From contig NZ_JBBOCJ010000001.1 in the NCBI RefSeq assembly GCF_038002345.1, positions 806,001 to 870,000 of the forward strand: a DNA stretch of 64,000 nt, given 5' to 3'. This document shows, in pieces, positions 35,062 to 43,399 of the stretch. Position 1 is the stretch's first letter. The number at the start of each line of letters is the position of its first letter. The notes under the pieces were generated by a model. It searched no databases and had not been told where the DNA came from. It saw nothing but the letters and a program-made list of their open reading frames with translations. The position numbers and the translations under genes are program-made. This DNA is from Paenibacillus sp. FSL M7-0420. Its GTDB lineage: Bacteria > Bacillota > Bacilli > Paenibacillales > Paenibacillaceae.

Positions 35062-35137
35062 GGAAGCCGCGCAGAGGAAGAAGCGTGACGTTAGCCCGGT
35101 GCAGCACAGAATTCCGGAAGAAAGCGAGGACAAGGGA

Positions 35138-37822
35138 ATGAGGACTAGAGTTCAAAAGAAACCCAGTAAATATCTCCACAGGCTACTAAAATTTGCAGCA
35201 CTGATCATCTTGATTCTGTTGTCCGTCTCTGTCTTCGGAGATTACGGGACCAGGGACGGTGAAGCAGATGTGGATCTGTCTTCATTGTCGGCGGCCAAGG
35301 ATGCCGGTCCTGAGATGCCGGAAGGAACGGTTCTATGGAAGCTTGGCAAGCATGACGGCTCTGCCGGTGAGTTCAAGGCGGCAGGGTCAAGCGGGGTGAA
35401 GAAGTCGCTCAGCATAGCCTCAACCACTGCCAGGTCGGCAGAGCTGAAGTCACTGCCCTCCGGCCTGCACGGGGAGACCAACCCGGAGCTGCGGATTCAG
35501 TATGAGCTGGATAAGATCCCGGAGCACGGGGTCTTATTTCGCGTGAGCATTATCGATGCTTACAAATCCGTTCCCCAGATGAGCGTGTTCTCCAACCGTC
35601 AGCTCTCAGGCATCATTCAGATCGCCGGGATTGCCGGAACAGGCAGCAAATACGACTTCCGCAAAACCTATGAGCTGTACATTCCCAAAGAACAGCTCAT
35701 CAGCGGCACCAACGAGCTGACGCTGCGGACGGCCAGGGGAATCTATTCCTCAGAGGCTGAGGATAAGTACAACTGGTGGACATGGGATAATCTGAGTCTG
35801 GAGGCGCTGAAATCTCCGATTAAGGAGCCGATTCACGGCAGCTATACGCTGACGGGGACGGTGGTGAATAACAAGCAGTTTTATTTTGACGAGGGGGCGG
35901 TTACGCATCTGCCCTATATTATGAAGTGGCTGGGCGTAGCCTATAGCGGCAATATCATGCGGACCAGCTGTGCCAGCGATGTGGGCCGCTCGTGTGAGAA
36001 TATGGAGGAGTATTACAAGGTCCTGAAGGATTACAATATGCAGGCCGTAGCGCTCTATCTGTACACAGGCGATATCAAGCTGAAGGCGGACGGATCGCTG
36101 CCCGAGGATGCCGAGAAGAAGCTGACGGAATATTTCCAGAAGTACAGCCCGTACTTCCAGTATTACGAGGTGGATAACGAACCGGGTCTGTTCAACCGTT
36201 CCAAAGCGGTCAATCTGGCCATAGCCGGGTGGCTGAACAGCAAGGGTAAGACGATCGCACCGCATCTGCAGACGGTTGCACCCGGATGGGCCTACTGGCC
36301 GGGCTACAGCGAAGACTCGTGCGGCAATCAGAAGGGGCCGGTGAAGCAGTGCGGAGACCCCGACGGCTGGGAACGCGATCCGAAGCAGCGCGATGAGCTT
36401 GAAGCGGTAACGGATCTGACGAATGGCCATTCTTATGGGGATTCCTATATTTTCGGACAGGGCGGGAGCTTCACGGAGAACCTGAAGACCTTCGGGGGCT
36501 CGCTAGACGGCCTTAGCAAAAAAATGCTCGCCACCGAGTTCGGCACCTCGGACTCCCATGTGGACGCGTATCAATATGGGGCCAAGGAGCGGACTTCAGC
36601 GGTGTTCGACCGGATTATGCGGGCACATATTGGCTATGCCGAGATGTTCGTGCAGCATGCCGCCTTTTTCAAAAATTTCAGCCTGTTCAAATACGGCTTC
36701 AATCTGGAGGATCATGATCCGGCGGCTACAGAGATCTACTACACCAAGGAAGGCGAAGAATCCCGCGTCAGTATCATGCGCAGGCTGGATCTGGCTTATG
36801 CTACACACGGCGCTCCGCTGACCTACCAGATCAGTAATAAGGAGGAGCTGAAGGATAAGCTGGTCTACGTAAGAGCAGTGGACACCTCCACGCTTGAGCC
36901 GCTGGCGGGCAGCAAGGCGACATCCAACAAGGTGCTGGTGAACTTCGTCAATTTCGAGAAGACGGAGCAGACCGTTAAGGTCAAGGTCACTATGCCGAAG
37001 AAAACGGAGTACGAAGGAGAACGGTTTGGCAAGGGCGATACTTATGAGGAGGCCCGCAGTTATGTAACCGGCAGAGCCGCTTCGCCGGAGCTGGAATTCA
37101 CGGAGACGCTGGCTCCGGGAGAAGGCGTACAGTACATTCTGGAGCCTTCCTCCGAGGTGGCGGATACGGCGCCTCAGGGCCTGAAGGCGACTGCTGTCAA
37201 GGGATTATCGATGCATCTGAACTGGCTGGAAGCCCCCGGAGCAAGCTATGAAGTGCTCCGGGCGGACGGCCCGGACGAGAAGCTGAAGGTCATCGCTACA
37301 GCAGTGAAGGGAACCGAGTACAACGACAGCAAGCTGAAGGAAGGCACACTTTATACTTATGCTGTAAGAGTGTCCGGCTCTGGTGTGATGTCAGAGAAGA
37401 CACAGATTACAGCAACCGGACTTGTCCCGCTGGACCGGGCAGGCTGGAAGGTGACGTCCAGTGTGAGTAAGGAGGCTTCCAATCCGGCAGGTGCCATTGA
37501 CGGAGACCGGCGGACCCGCTGGGATACGGTCAAGCATCAGGCTTCGGGGGAGTACTTCCAGATTGATCTGGGCGCAGAACATACGGTAGAAGCTATAGAT
37601 ATGGATTACCCTTTATCGCCATATGATTATCCGCGCGGCTACACTGTCCACGTATCGGAGGATGCCAAGAGCTGGAGACAGGTTGCAGCGGGCAAAGGCC
37701 AGCTGGAGAAGACCAAGATTACGTTTGCTCCGGTCAAGACCCGGCATATCAAGATTACCCAGACAGGCTCCGGCGGCAACTACTGGTCCATTCAGGAGCT
37801 GCAGGTGTATTCAAGAGAATGA
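35138..37822 (+). CDS. Large surface glycosidase-like protein: TIM barrel, FN3-like and CBM32 domains
   Basis: An 894-residue protein with an N-terminal membrane anchor or signal (LLKFAALIILILLSVSVFGD). Residues about 60-230 form a beta-rich region ending YNWWTWDNLSLEAL, like the carbohydrate-binding domain of rhamnogalacturonan lyases. The central domain (about 240-580) looks like a clan-A TIM barrel: YYEVDNEPG (candidate acid/base E348) and LATEFGTSDSH (candidate nucleophile E467). I cannot assign it to a known GH family. An FN3-like domain (about 675-765, NWLEAPGASYEVLRAD) and a discoidin/CBM32 domain (about 770-894, AIDGDRRTRWDT, YFQIDLG) follow. It starts 76 bases after the GH26 gene and is followed by a terminator, so it probably joins the same polymer-processing unit. 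Confidence 0.75.
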   Translation: MRTRVQKKPSKYLHRLLKFAALIILILLSVSVFGDYGTRDGEADVDLSSLSAAKDAGPEMPEGTVLWKLGKHDGSAGEFKAAGSSGVKKSLSIASTTARSAELKSLPSGLHGETNPELRIQYELDKIPEHGVLFRVSIIDAYKSVPQMSVFSNRQLSGIIQIAGIAGTGSKYDFRKTYELYIPKEQLISGTNELTLRTARGIYSSEAEDKYNWWTWDNLSLEALKSPIKEPIHGSYTLTGTVVNNKQFYFDEGAVTHLPYIMKWLGVAYSGNIMRTSCASDVGRSCENMEEYYKVLKDYNMQAVALYLYTGDIKLKADGSLPEDAEKKLTEYFQKYSPYFQYYEVDNEPGLFNRSKAVNLAIAGWLNSKGKTIAPHLQTVAPGWAYWPGYSEDSCGNQKGPVKQCGDPDGWERDPKQRDELEAVTDLTNGHSYGDSYIFGQGGSFTENLKTFGGSLDGLSKKMLATEFGTSDSHVDAYQYGAKERTSAVFDRIMRAHIGYAEMFVQHAAFFKNFSLFKYGFNLEDHDPAATEIYYTKEGEESRVSIMRRLDLAYATHGAPLTYQISNKEELKDKLVYVRAVDTSTLEPLAGSKATSNKVLVNFVNFEKTEQTVKVKVTMPKKTEYEGERFGKGDTYEEARSYVTGRAASPELEFTETLAPGEGVQYILEPSSEVADTAPQGLKATAVKGLSMHLNWLEAPGASYEVLRADGPDEKLKVIATAVKGTEYNDSKLKEGTLYTYAVRVSGSGVMSEKTQITATGLVPLDRAGWKVTSSVSKEASNPAGAIDGDRRTRWDTVKHQASGEYFQIDLGAEHTVEAIDMDYPLSPYDYPRGYTVHVSEDAKSWRQVAAGKGQLEKTKITFAPVKTRHIKITQTGSGGNYWSIQELQVYSRE

Positions 37823-37835
37823 AGGACGGCATAAT

Positions 37836-37870
37836 AACCTCCGTGGAATTCAGCCCACCGGGGTTTTTTT
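37836..37870 (+). terminator. Terminator after the GH26/TIM-barrel block
   Basis: AACCTCCGTGG pairs with CCACCGGGGTT (one mismatch, one wobble) and is followed by seven T. Confidence 0.75.
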
Positions 37871-37952
37871 CTATCTAACGAATCATACACATACTATAAA
37901 ATACATGGGGCTAAGGCGAATACCCGCTCCCGGGAAAGGTGTGAACCGGTTC

Positions 37953-39431
37953 ATGACTCATCTTGCAGATCAAATCATCCTGCTGCTGGCGGCTTTGCTG
38001 CTGATCGCCGTGCTCTCCACCAAATTCTCCACCCGTTTTGGCATGCCTGCCCTGGTCCTGTTTATTGCAGCCGGCATGGTACTCAGCCATTTTATTTATT
38101 TCAACAATGCTTCGCTCACGCAGATTGCCGGCATTTTTGCCCTGGTGGTGATTCTGTTTGAGGGCGGGATGCAGACGAGCATGAAGGATATTCGCCCGAT
38201 TCTGAAGCCGGCGTTGTCGCTGGCTACACTCGGAGTGCTGCTGACTGCGGTGATCGTTGGTGTTTTTGCCAAATTTATACTCGGGGTGCCCTGGGCGGAG
38301 AGCTTCCTGTTCGGGGCCATTGTCGGCTCCACAGATGCGGCGGCGGTATTCTCCGTGCTGGGCGGCAAAAATATCGACAAACGGCTGACCTCGACGCTTG
38401 AAGCCGAATCCGGCAGCAATGATCCGATGGCTGTATTCCTTACCGTGTCGCTGATTGAATGGGTGCAGCACCCGGATACCGCAGTCTGGAGCCTGGTGCT
38501 GTCGTTCTTCTGGGAGATGGGGGTAGGGCTGCTGGTCGGGATCATCCTCGGCAAGCTGGCAGTGTATCTGATTAACCGGATTAATCTGGACTCCACCGGG
38601 CTGTATCCGGTCATGGCGGTAGGCTTCGCAGTTCTGACTTACGGGGTCTCGGCTATGGTGCACAGCAGCGGACTGCTTGCCGTCTATGTCATGGGGCTGG
38701 TGCTGGGGAATTCCGAGCTGATGTACCACCGTACCATTATGAATTTCAGTCATGGCTTTGCCTGGATGATGCAGATTGCCATGTTCATTCTGCTCGGGAT
38801 GCTGGTCTTCCCGCAGGAGCTGGCGGCTGTGGCCTGGCAGGGGCTGCTGCTGTCAGTGATTCTGATGGCCCTGGCAAGGCCGCTCGGCGTATTTCTTAGC
38901 CTGCTCGTGTCCCGGTTCTCCTTCCGTGAAAAGACACTGATCTCCTGGGCCGGGCTCCGGGGAGCCGTCCCGATTGTCCTGGCGACCTACCCGCTGCTCG
39001 CGGGGCTGCCGCATGGCAGGCTGTTCTTCAATGTCGTATTCTTCGTTGTCCTGACCTCGGCAGTGATTCAGGGAACAACCATTTCACCCCTGGCCTCGCG
39101 GCTGAGGCTGGTGGGCCGGGAGCATGCGTCCCAGCCATCCTTGATGGAGCTTGTTGCGCTAGGGAAGACGGATTCCGAATTCAATCATATCGGAATCGAC
39201 CGGCAGATGGCGATATCCGGCATGCAGATTGCAGAGATCGGCCTGCCGGATGATATTCTGTTCACGGCCATTATACGGAACAAGAGCATCGTGACACCGC
39301 ATGGCAGCACGGTGATTGAGCCCGGAGATACGGTATATGTGCTTAGCCCCAAGAGCAAACGGGAGGAGATGCGCACCATCTTCCGCAGCGGCCTGGGGCG
39401 GGCGGCAGAGGCGGATATCCCTACGGTATAA
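37953..39431 (+). CDS. Potassium (cation)/proton antiporter, CPA1 NhaP2/CvrA type
   Basis: Membrane antiporter of about 492 residues with 12-13 hydrophobic segments. Family motifs: STRFGMPALVLFIAAGMVLS, ILFEGGMQTS, GSTDAAAVFSVLGGKN (the TD ion-binding motif) and EAESGSNDPMAVFLT (the ND motif). A C-terminal RCK_C/TrkA-C domain (about 405-480; ISGMQIAEIGLPDDILFTAI and VIEPGDTVYVLSPKSKREE) suggests nucleotide-regulated K+/H+ exchange. ATG 37953 is chosen because the hydrophobic start follows it and AAAGGTG lies upstream; GTG 37941 is possible. Stand-alone gene after a terminator. Helps set cytoplasmic pH and K+. Confidence 0.92.
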   Translation: MTHLADQIILLLAALLLIAVLSTKFSTRFGMPALVLFIAAGMVLSHFIYFNNASLTQIAGIFALVVILFEGGMQTSMKDIRPILKPALSLATLGVLLTAVIVGVFAKFILGVPWAESFLFGAIVGSTDAAAVFSVLGGKNIDKRLTSTLEAESGSNDPMAVFLTVSLIEWVQHPDTAVWSLVLSFFWEMGVGLLVGIILGKLAVYLINRINLDSTGLYPVMAVGFAVLTYGVSAMVHSSGLLAVYVMGLVLGNSELMYHRTIMNFSHGFAWMMQIAMFILLGMLVFPQELAAVAWQGLLLSVILMALARPLGVFLSLLVSRFSFREKTLISWAGLRGAVPIVLATYPLLAGLPHGRLFFNVVFFVVLTSAVIQGTTISPLASRLRLVGREHASQPSLMELVALGKTDSEFNHIGIDRQMAISGMQIAEIGLPDDILFTAIIRNKSIVTPHGSTVIEPGDTVYVLSPKSKREEMRTIFRSGLGRAAEADIPTV

Positions 39432-39620
39432 GGGACATCCTACGGGAGGGATGGAAGCTTCTCTTCCGGTTCAGGTGATTTATGTCAATCCATGTGCTTT
39501 TGCAGAATTGTGATTCAAATTATAGGATAGCCTCCCGGAGGAGTGCTAGAATGTGCAGTACATCAAGGATGCAGCACATTAGATTGCAATACGGCAAAAA
39601 GTATGTTAAATTGTATATAG

Positions 39621-39639
39621 ATTTAGAACGAGTCTAAAT
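39621..39639. promoter_or_regulatory. PerR/Fur-like operator candidate before dps
   Basis: ATTTAGA (39621-39627) and TCTAAAT (39633-39639) form an inverted repeat with a 5-base spacer, overlapping a possible promoter with TTGTAT at 39611-39616. The inner TTAGAACGAGTCTAA is related to PerR boxes (7-1-7 layout) but not a strong match. PerR control of dps-type genes is common in Firmicutes. Confidence 0.45.
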
Positions 39640-39679
39640 ACAATAAGTTGCAAAATACACATTCCGGGAGGTTATTTAA

Positions 39680-40135
39680 ATGAGTACACAAGTTAACAGC
39701 CACACTGCACTGCATGCTGTTCTGAACCGTCAGACCGCGAACTGGACGTTGCTGGGAGTGAAGCTGCATCACTACCACTGGTATGTCAGCGGAACCCAAT
39801 TCTTCACTCTGCATGAGAAATTCGAAGAGCTGTACAATGAAGCTGCGGGTTATGTGGATGAGCTGGCGGAGCGGCTGCTTGCGATCGGCGGACGTCCTGC
39901 TTCTACGATGGCAGAGTACCTGAAGCTCTCCAGCCTGAAGGAAGCTGCCGGCGGTGAGAGCGCCAAGGAAATGGTGGCACAGCTGGTTCAAGACTTCGCT
40001 GCCGTAGCTGAAGAGCTGAAGCAGGGCATTACTAGCGCAGAGGAGGTCAGCGACCAGCCTACCGCCGATCTGCTGATCGGAATCCGGACAAGTGTAGAGA
40101 AGACATCCTGGATGCTGAACGCTTACCTGGCGTAA
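39680..40135 (+). CDS. Dps-family ferritin-like protein
   Basis: DNA-protection/iron-storage protein of 151 residues forming a dodecamer that oxidises Fe2+ with H2O2. The ferroxidase ligands are seen in GVKLHHYHWYVSG (His) and KFEELYNEAAGYVDELAERL (Glu/Asp). The fold is four helices, standard length. RBS GGGAGG. Single gene with its own operator-like site and a strong terminator. Expected to be induced by peroxide or stationary phase. Confidence 0.92.
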   Translation: MSTQVNSHTALHAVLNRQTANWTLLGVKLHHYHWYVSGTQFFTLHEKFEELYNEAAGYVDELAERLLAIGGRPASTMAEYLKLSSLKEAAGGESAKEMVAQLVQDFAAVAEELKQGITSAEEVSDQPTADLLIGIRTSVEKTSWMLNAYLA

Positions 40136-40156
40136 CTCCGGCATAAGACATATAGA

Positions 40157-40190
40157 AGAGCGCCCGCGTTATACATGCGGGCGCTCTTTG
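40157..40190. terminator. Bidirectional terminator between dps and the AIM24-like gene
   Basis: A perfect 11-bp stem AGAGCGCCCGC/GCGGGCGCTCT with a 9-base loop lies between convergent genes, followed by TTTGCTT on the plus strand. Confidence 0.75.
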
Positions 40191-40191
40191 C

Positions 40192-40896
40192 TTACTTAAT
40201 AAATACACCGCCGAAGGGCAGCGCCTCCCGCAGGAAGCGCTTGATAATGCCGTCTTCATTATTGTCGCGCTCGAAGCGTCTGCTCTGGCGTCCGGCCTGG
40301 AACAGCACAGGCCCGTGGCCGGTCATCTTCCAGTGATAGCTCATATGCTGGCTGGCGAGATGGTTGCCGTACACCGTCAGCTCAAGCTTGGCATTCTCGG
40401 GATAAGCGATAATGCTTCCGGCATCGACATACAGCGGATCGAAGGGATGCAGCTCGGCTTCGCAGACCGTGCCCTCCGTCAGAATGCCGATGCTGCCGCG
40501 GCCGGAGAATTTGACCTTGACGATATCCCGGGTAATCAGCATGTTCTTCATGCTCAGCACTCTCGTCTGCATCGTGACACCCTTGCTGTAGAAGAAGAGA
40601 TGCCTGAAGTCGTAGAGCAGATCGCTCTTGCTGTCGAGCTGGATGGTCTTGACCCGGTAGCCGGGCGGCAGCGCGGCTGTGAACCGGCAAGGGCCGGTCA
40701 GATCCGCCCGGATCAGCTTGCGCTTGCGGTACATGCCCTTCACATCCATGAACCGGTCGGCCCGTCCCGCCGAAGGGCCCTGGTAGGCAATAATCTGCTG
40801 CGGATGCAGCACATGGACCTCCTCGTTCTCCTGAACGGTAAAAGCAACCGCCTGTCCGCTGCCGCTGTCGCCTTCATCCTGAATGTCAATGTTCAT
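40192..40896 (-). CDS. AIM24-family protein
   Basis: A 234-residue beta-rich protein of the AIM24 (formerly DUF124) family. Recognisable parts are VHVLHPQQIIAYQGPSAGRA, YRKRKLIRADLTGPCRF, SGRGSIGILTEGTVCEAELH, LYVDAGSIIAYPENAKLEL and GHGPVLFQAG. No signal peptide or membrane segment. The bacterial function is not established. It follows a coiled-coil membrane protein gene by 12 bases on the minus strand, so the two form an operon. Confidence 0.85.
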   Translation of the reverse strand: MNIDIQDEGDSGSGQAVAFTVQENEEVHVLHPQQIIAYQGPSAGRADRFMDVKGMYRKRKLIRADLTGPCRFTAALPPGYRVKTIQLDSKSDLLYDFRHLFFYSKGVTMQTRVLSMKNMLITRDIVKVKFSGRGSIGILTEGTVCEAELHPFDPLYVDAGSIIAYPENAKLELTVYGNHLASQHMSYHWKMTGHGPVLFQAGRQSRRFERDNNEDGIIKRFLREALPFGGVFIK

Positions 40897-40908
40897 TCTT
40901 CATCCTCC

Positions 40909-41397
40909 TTAACGCAGCCGGTCGCTTCTTCTGGAGCGGTGCCGCATCGTGAAGCGCAGCACCCGGATCAGCAGGAAGTAGCCCAGCAGAAGAGCAATCC
41001 CGGAGATGACTGTCACCTTGATCCGGTTGAAGTAGTTCTCTCTCGCCGTGCGGTCATTCTTCAGCTCGTCCACGACCTGGCTGAGCTGGCGGTTCTGCTC
41101 CTGCAGGGCAGCATTCTGGGACTGATACGTCTGCATTTGCTGCAGGCTGTCCGTCAGCTGGTCCTTGGCTTCACCGAGATCCTCCTTCGTCTGCTGAAGC
41201 TCTTCTGCAGTCTTCTGGTAACTCTCCTGCAGCTTGGTGACTTCTCCGGGAAGCTCCGAGAAGCTCTGTATTCCATTGTATATATCATTCAGATAATTGG
41301 CCTTGGCCTCGGGGGCAGGCCAAGTGAGAGTAAGGCCAAGCATAAGCAGGGAAGAACCCAGCAGCCTCAGCATCACTCCTGTTACCCGTCTTTTCAT
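40909..41397 (-). CDS. Secreted or membrane coiled-coil protein of unknown function
   Basis: I do not recognise a family. From ATG 41397 (GGTGGTGATC upstream) it has 162 residues: an N-terminal signal or anchor (LRLLGSSLLMLGLTLTWPAP), then about residues 40-115 with strong heptad-like Gln/Leu/Glu character (ELQQTKEDLGEAKDQLTDSL) predicting a coiled coil, then a membrane helix (VTVISGIALLLGYFLLIRVL) and a short Arg-rich tail. It is the first gene of a two-gene operon with the AIM24-like gene, suggesting that the two work together at the membrane (inference). Confidence 0.75.
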   Translation of the reverse strand: MKRRVTGVMLRLLGSSLLMLGLTLTWPAPEAKANYLNDIYNGIQSFSELPGEVTKLQESYQKTAEELQQTKEDLGEAKDQLTDSLQQMQTYQSQNAALQEQNRQLSQVVDELKNDRTARENYFNRIKVTVISGIALLLGYFLLIRVLRFTMRHRSRRSDRLR

Positions 41398-41608
41398 CAA
41401 CTGATCACCACCTGTTAGAGCTAATTGTCCTCCTATTTTATCATAGCTGCTTGCTGTTTGAACAACCCGGGCGGCTGTAGGCATAATTACCCTTTGTGTC
41501 TATGGAGAGAACCAAGAGGTAATACAGCGTTAAGGCAGGGATGGTTTCCATAATATTGAGTGTAACTGCAAATTAACGTATACTGTGAACGGAAAGGGGC
41601 TGTATTCA

Positions 41609-42295
41609 ATGAATAGATGGCTCAAAACACTGTTGTTCCTGGCGGGCTCCGCCCTGTTGACCCGGTTTATTCCGTTCTCCTCCTTATTCCGTAATCTGGA
41701 TACCATGTTCCATGAATTCGGCCACGCGCTGATGACTCTGCTGCTCTCCGGCAATGTGCTGCGCATTGAGCTGTATTCTGATCACAGCGGTGTGACCTAT
41801 TCGGCGATTGCTGCCGGAGGCAAGGCGATCCTGGTGTCGCTGGCGGGTTATCCTCTGGCTTCACTGTTCGCGTTGCTGCTCTTCTATTTCTATAGTAGAG
41901 ATAAGCGGGAATGGGGGCTTGTTCTGACCAGCCTGGTCGCGCTGATTATGCTTGTGCTGTATGTACGGGGCGGCTTCGGAATGATCTGGCTAAGCGGCTT
42001 CATTCTGCTGAATGCTGCGATGCTGTTCCTCTGGCCGAAGGTCAGCAAGGTGTACTATCTGTTTCTTGCGTTCCTGACTCTGGAGGAGTCTGTGATGGGG
42101 ACCTTATTCCTGGTCTATGCTTCCGTCGTGACGCCTTCCCGGGCAGGGGACGCGGCGAATCTGGCCCGATTGACCATTTTACCGGCCCCTGTGTGGTCAC
42201 TCCTGTTCTTCCTCTTCGCATTGCTGTGTGCAACCTGGGCCCTTGGGCTGTTCTTCCGGCATGAGAAGGCGGGCAGACGGGTCCGATTGATGTAA
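41609..42295 (+). CDS. M50-like membrane metalloprotease
   Basis: Membrane protein of 228 residues with about 6 hydrophobic segments. The zinc site is FHEFGHAL (H35, E36, H39), typical of site-2/M50-type intramembrane proteases. The third ligand (an Asp in an NxxPxxxxDG-type motif) is not obvious, so the protein belongs to a divergent M50 group whose catalytic role is less certain. ATG 41609 is preferred over GTG 41585 for its AAAGGGG. Stand-alone gene with its own terminator; the substrate is unknown. Confidence 0.75.
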   Translation: MNRWLKTLLFLAGSALLTRFIPFSSLFRNLDTMFHEFGHALMTLLLSGNVLRIELYSDHSGVTYSAIAAGGKAILVSLAGYPLASLFALLLFYFYSRDKREWGLVLTSLVALIMLVLYVRGGFGMIWLSGFILLNAAMLFLWPKVSKVYYLFLAFLTLEESVMGTLFLVYASVVTPSRAGDAANLARLTILPAPVWSLLFFLFALLCATWALGLFFRHEKAGRRVRLM

Positions 42296-42343
42296 TGCGT
42301 AAAACTTTGTTCGTCATATTTTGACAAAAGAATAGACTTTCAT

Positions 42344-42384
42344 AAAGAGGCAATCACCTTTTGGGGTAGGTTGGCTCTTTTTTT
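42344..42384 (+). terminator. Terminator after the M50-like gene
   Basis: AAAGAGGCAA pairs with TTGGCTCTTT (one mismatch), with some inner pairing, followed by further T. Confidence 0.65.
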
Positions 42385-42482
42385 GTCGATATTATAGGAC
42401 CGAACATACATTCCATGACAAGGAGTTGTCCGCCAATATTGGTACATTAATAGAAGACCCAAATTAAGAAAGAGGTGGAAAT

Positions 42483-43166
42483 ATGCAAGCAAGTATTCAG
42501 ACGTTGTTTACATGGAGCCAGGAGCGTATTTTGGCAGGCGGTGCCAAGAAAATAGTGCTGCTCGTGGAGTGGAAGGGAGCGCTACAAGGGGAGGATTCCC
42601 GCAAGAAGAGCCGCAAGGTGGTAGCCCGGGATATTGAGCTGCGTGTCTGGCTCGAAAGTCATGTCAAGGTAACAGGATGTTACGGCTGTAGTGCAGAAGA
42701 AGGAGAGGGGAGGTCACTGCTCCTGAAGCTTGGCAAAATCCATTCCGGGCAGCGCAGGTACATCGCCCTGGAATTCATGATGGCGGGTATGCCTGCAGGT
42801 ATACATGAAGCCCTCTGGCTGCAATGGCAATACAAGCAGCCTACGGTGGAGCGTATCCGCGAGCTGCCGCTCAAGAAGCTGGGAATCGAATATTCCCATC
42901 ATACCGGCCTGCTGGGAGCCAACTCCTGCTTCCATGTGGAGAAGCATCTGGCGCTGCTGCAGACAGAGGCGCTAATCGCGGAAGCCCAGGAGGCCCGGAT
43001 GAGGAACAAGCCGGAGGTGCCCGCAGATATTCTTCGCAGGCAGGCCGATCATCTACTCCTGATGGCTGCCCGTTCCGGGGATATGCAGCTGCTCAGAGAA
43101 GCGGAAGCGCTGTATAAAAGACTGGAGGCGGAGAATCTGCCGCTCAGCAGGATAGGAATGAGATAA
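42483..43166 (+). CDS. Protein resembling the C-terminal part of VWA-domain proteins
   Basis: A 227-residue cytoplasmic protein. LLLKLGKIHSGQRRYIALEF resembles the GD(L/I)xxGexRxVLvel segment that follows the von Willebrand A domain in YfbK-like or Ca-activated chloride-channel-like proteins, but there is no VWA domain and no MIDAS motif here. The C-terminal about 80 residues (EALIAEAQEARMRNKPEVPA, LRRQADHLLLMAARSGDMQL) are helical. RBS AGAGGTGG. Possibly a derived domain left after VWA loss, or a domain that stands alone in Paenibacillus. Function unknown. Confidence 0.6.
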   Translation: MQASIQTLFTWSQERILAGGAKKIVLLVEWKGALQGEDSRKKSRKVVARDIELRVWLESHVKVTGCYGCSAEEGEGRSLLLKLGKIHSGQRRYIALEFMMAGMPAGIHEALWLQWQYKQPTVERIRELPLKKLGIEYSHHTGLLGANSCFHVEKHLALLQTEALIAEAQEARMRNKPEVPADILRRQADHLLLMAARSGDMQLLREAEALYKRLEAENLPLSRIGMR

Positions 43167-43399
43167 TTGCAGGGAAACTGCGTAGATAGAATAGGAATTA
43201 CCCATACATAGGGCTCAAATATAGAATCACACTCGGCGGAGCAGATAAAGAAATGCGTAATATCTAAATGTGGTAACATAGTAAAATAGTTCTATTATAT
43301 TTTCTTATCTCGGTTATTACATCCTTGGTTATAGATATATATAACTAGTTTATTTAAAAATAATGGGTCTATTTTACCATAAGTCAAGGAGAACTGAAT

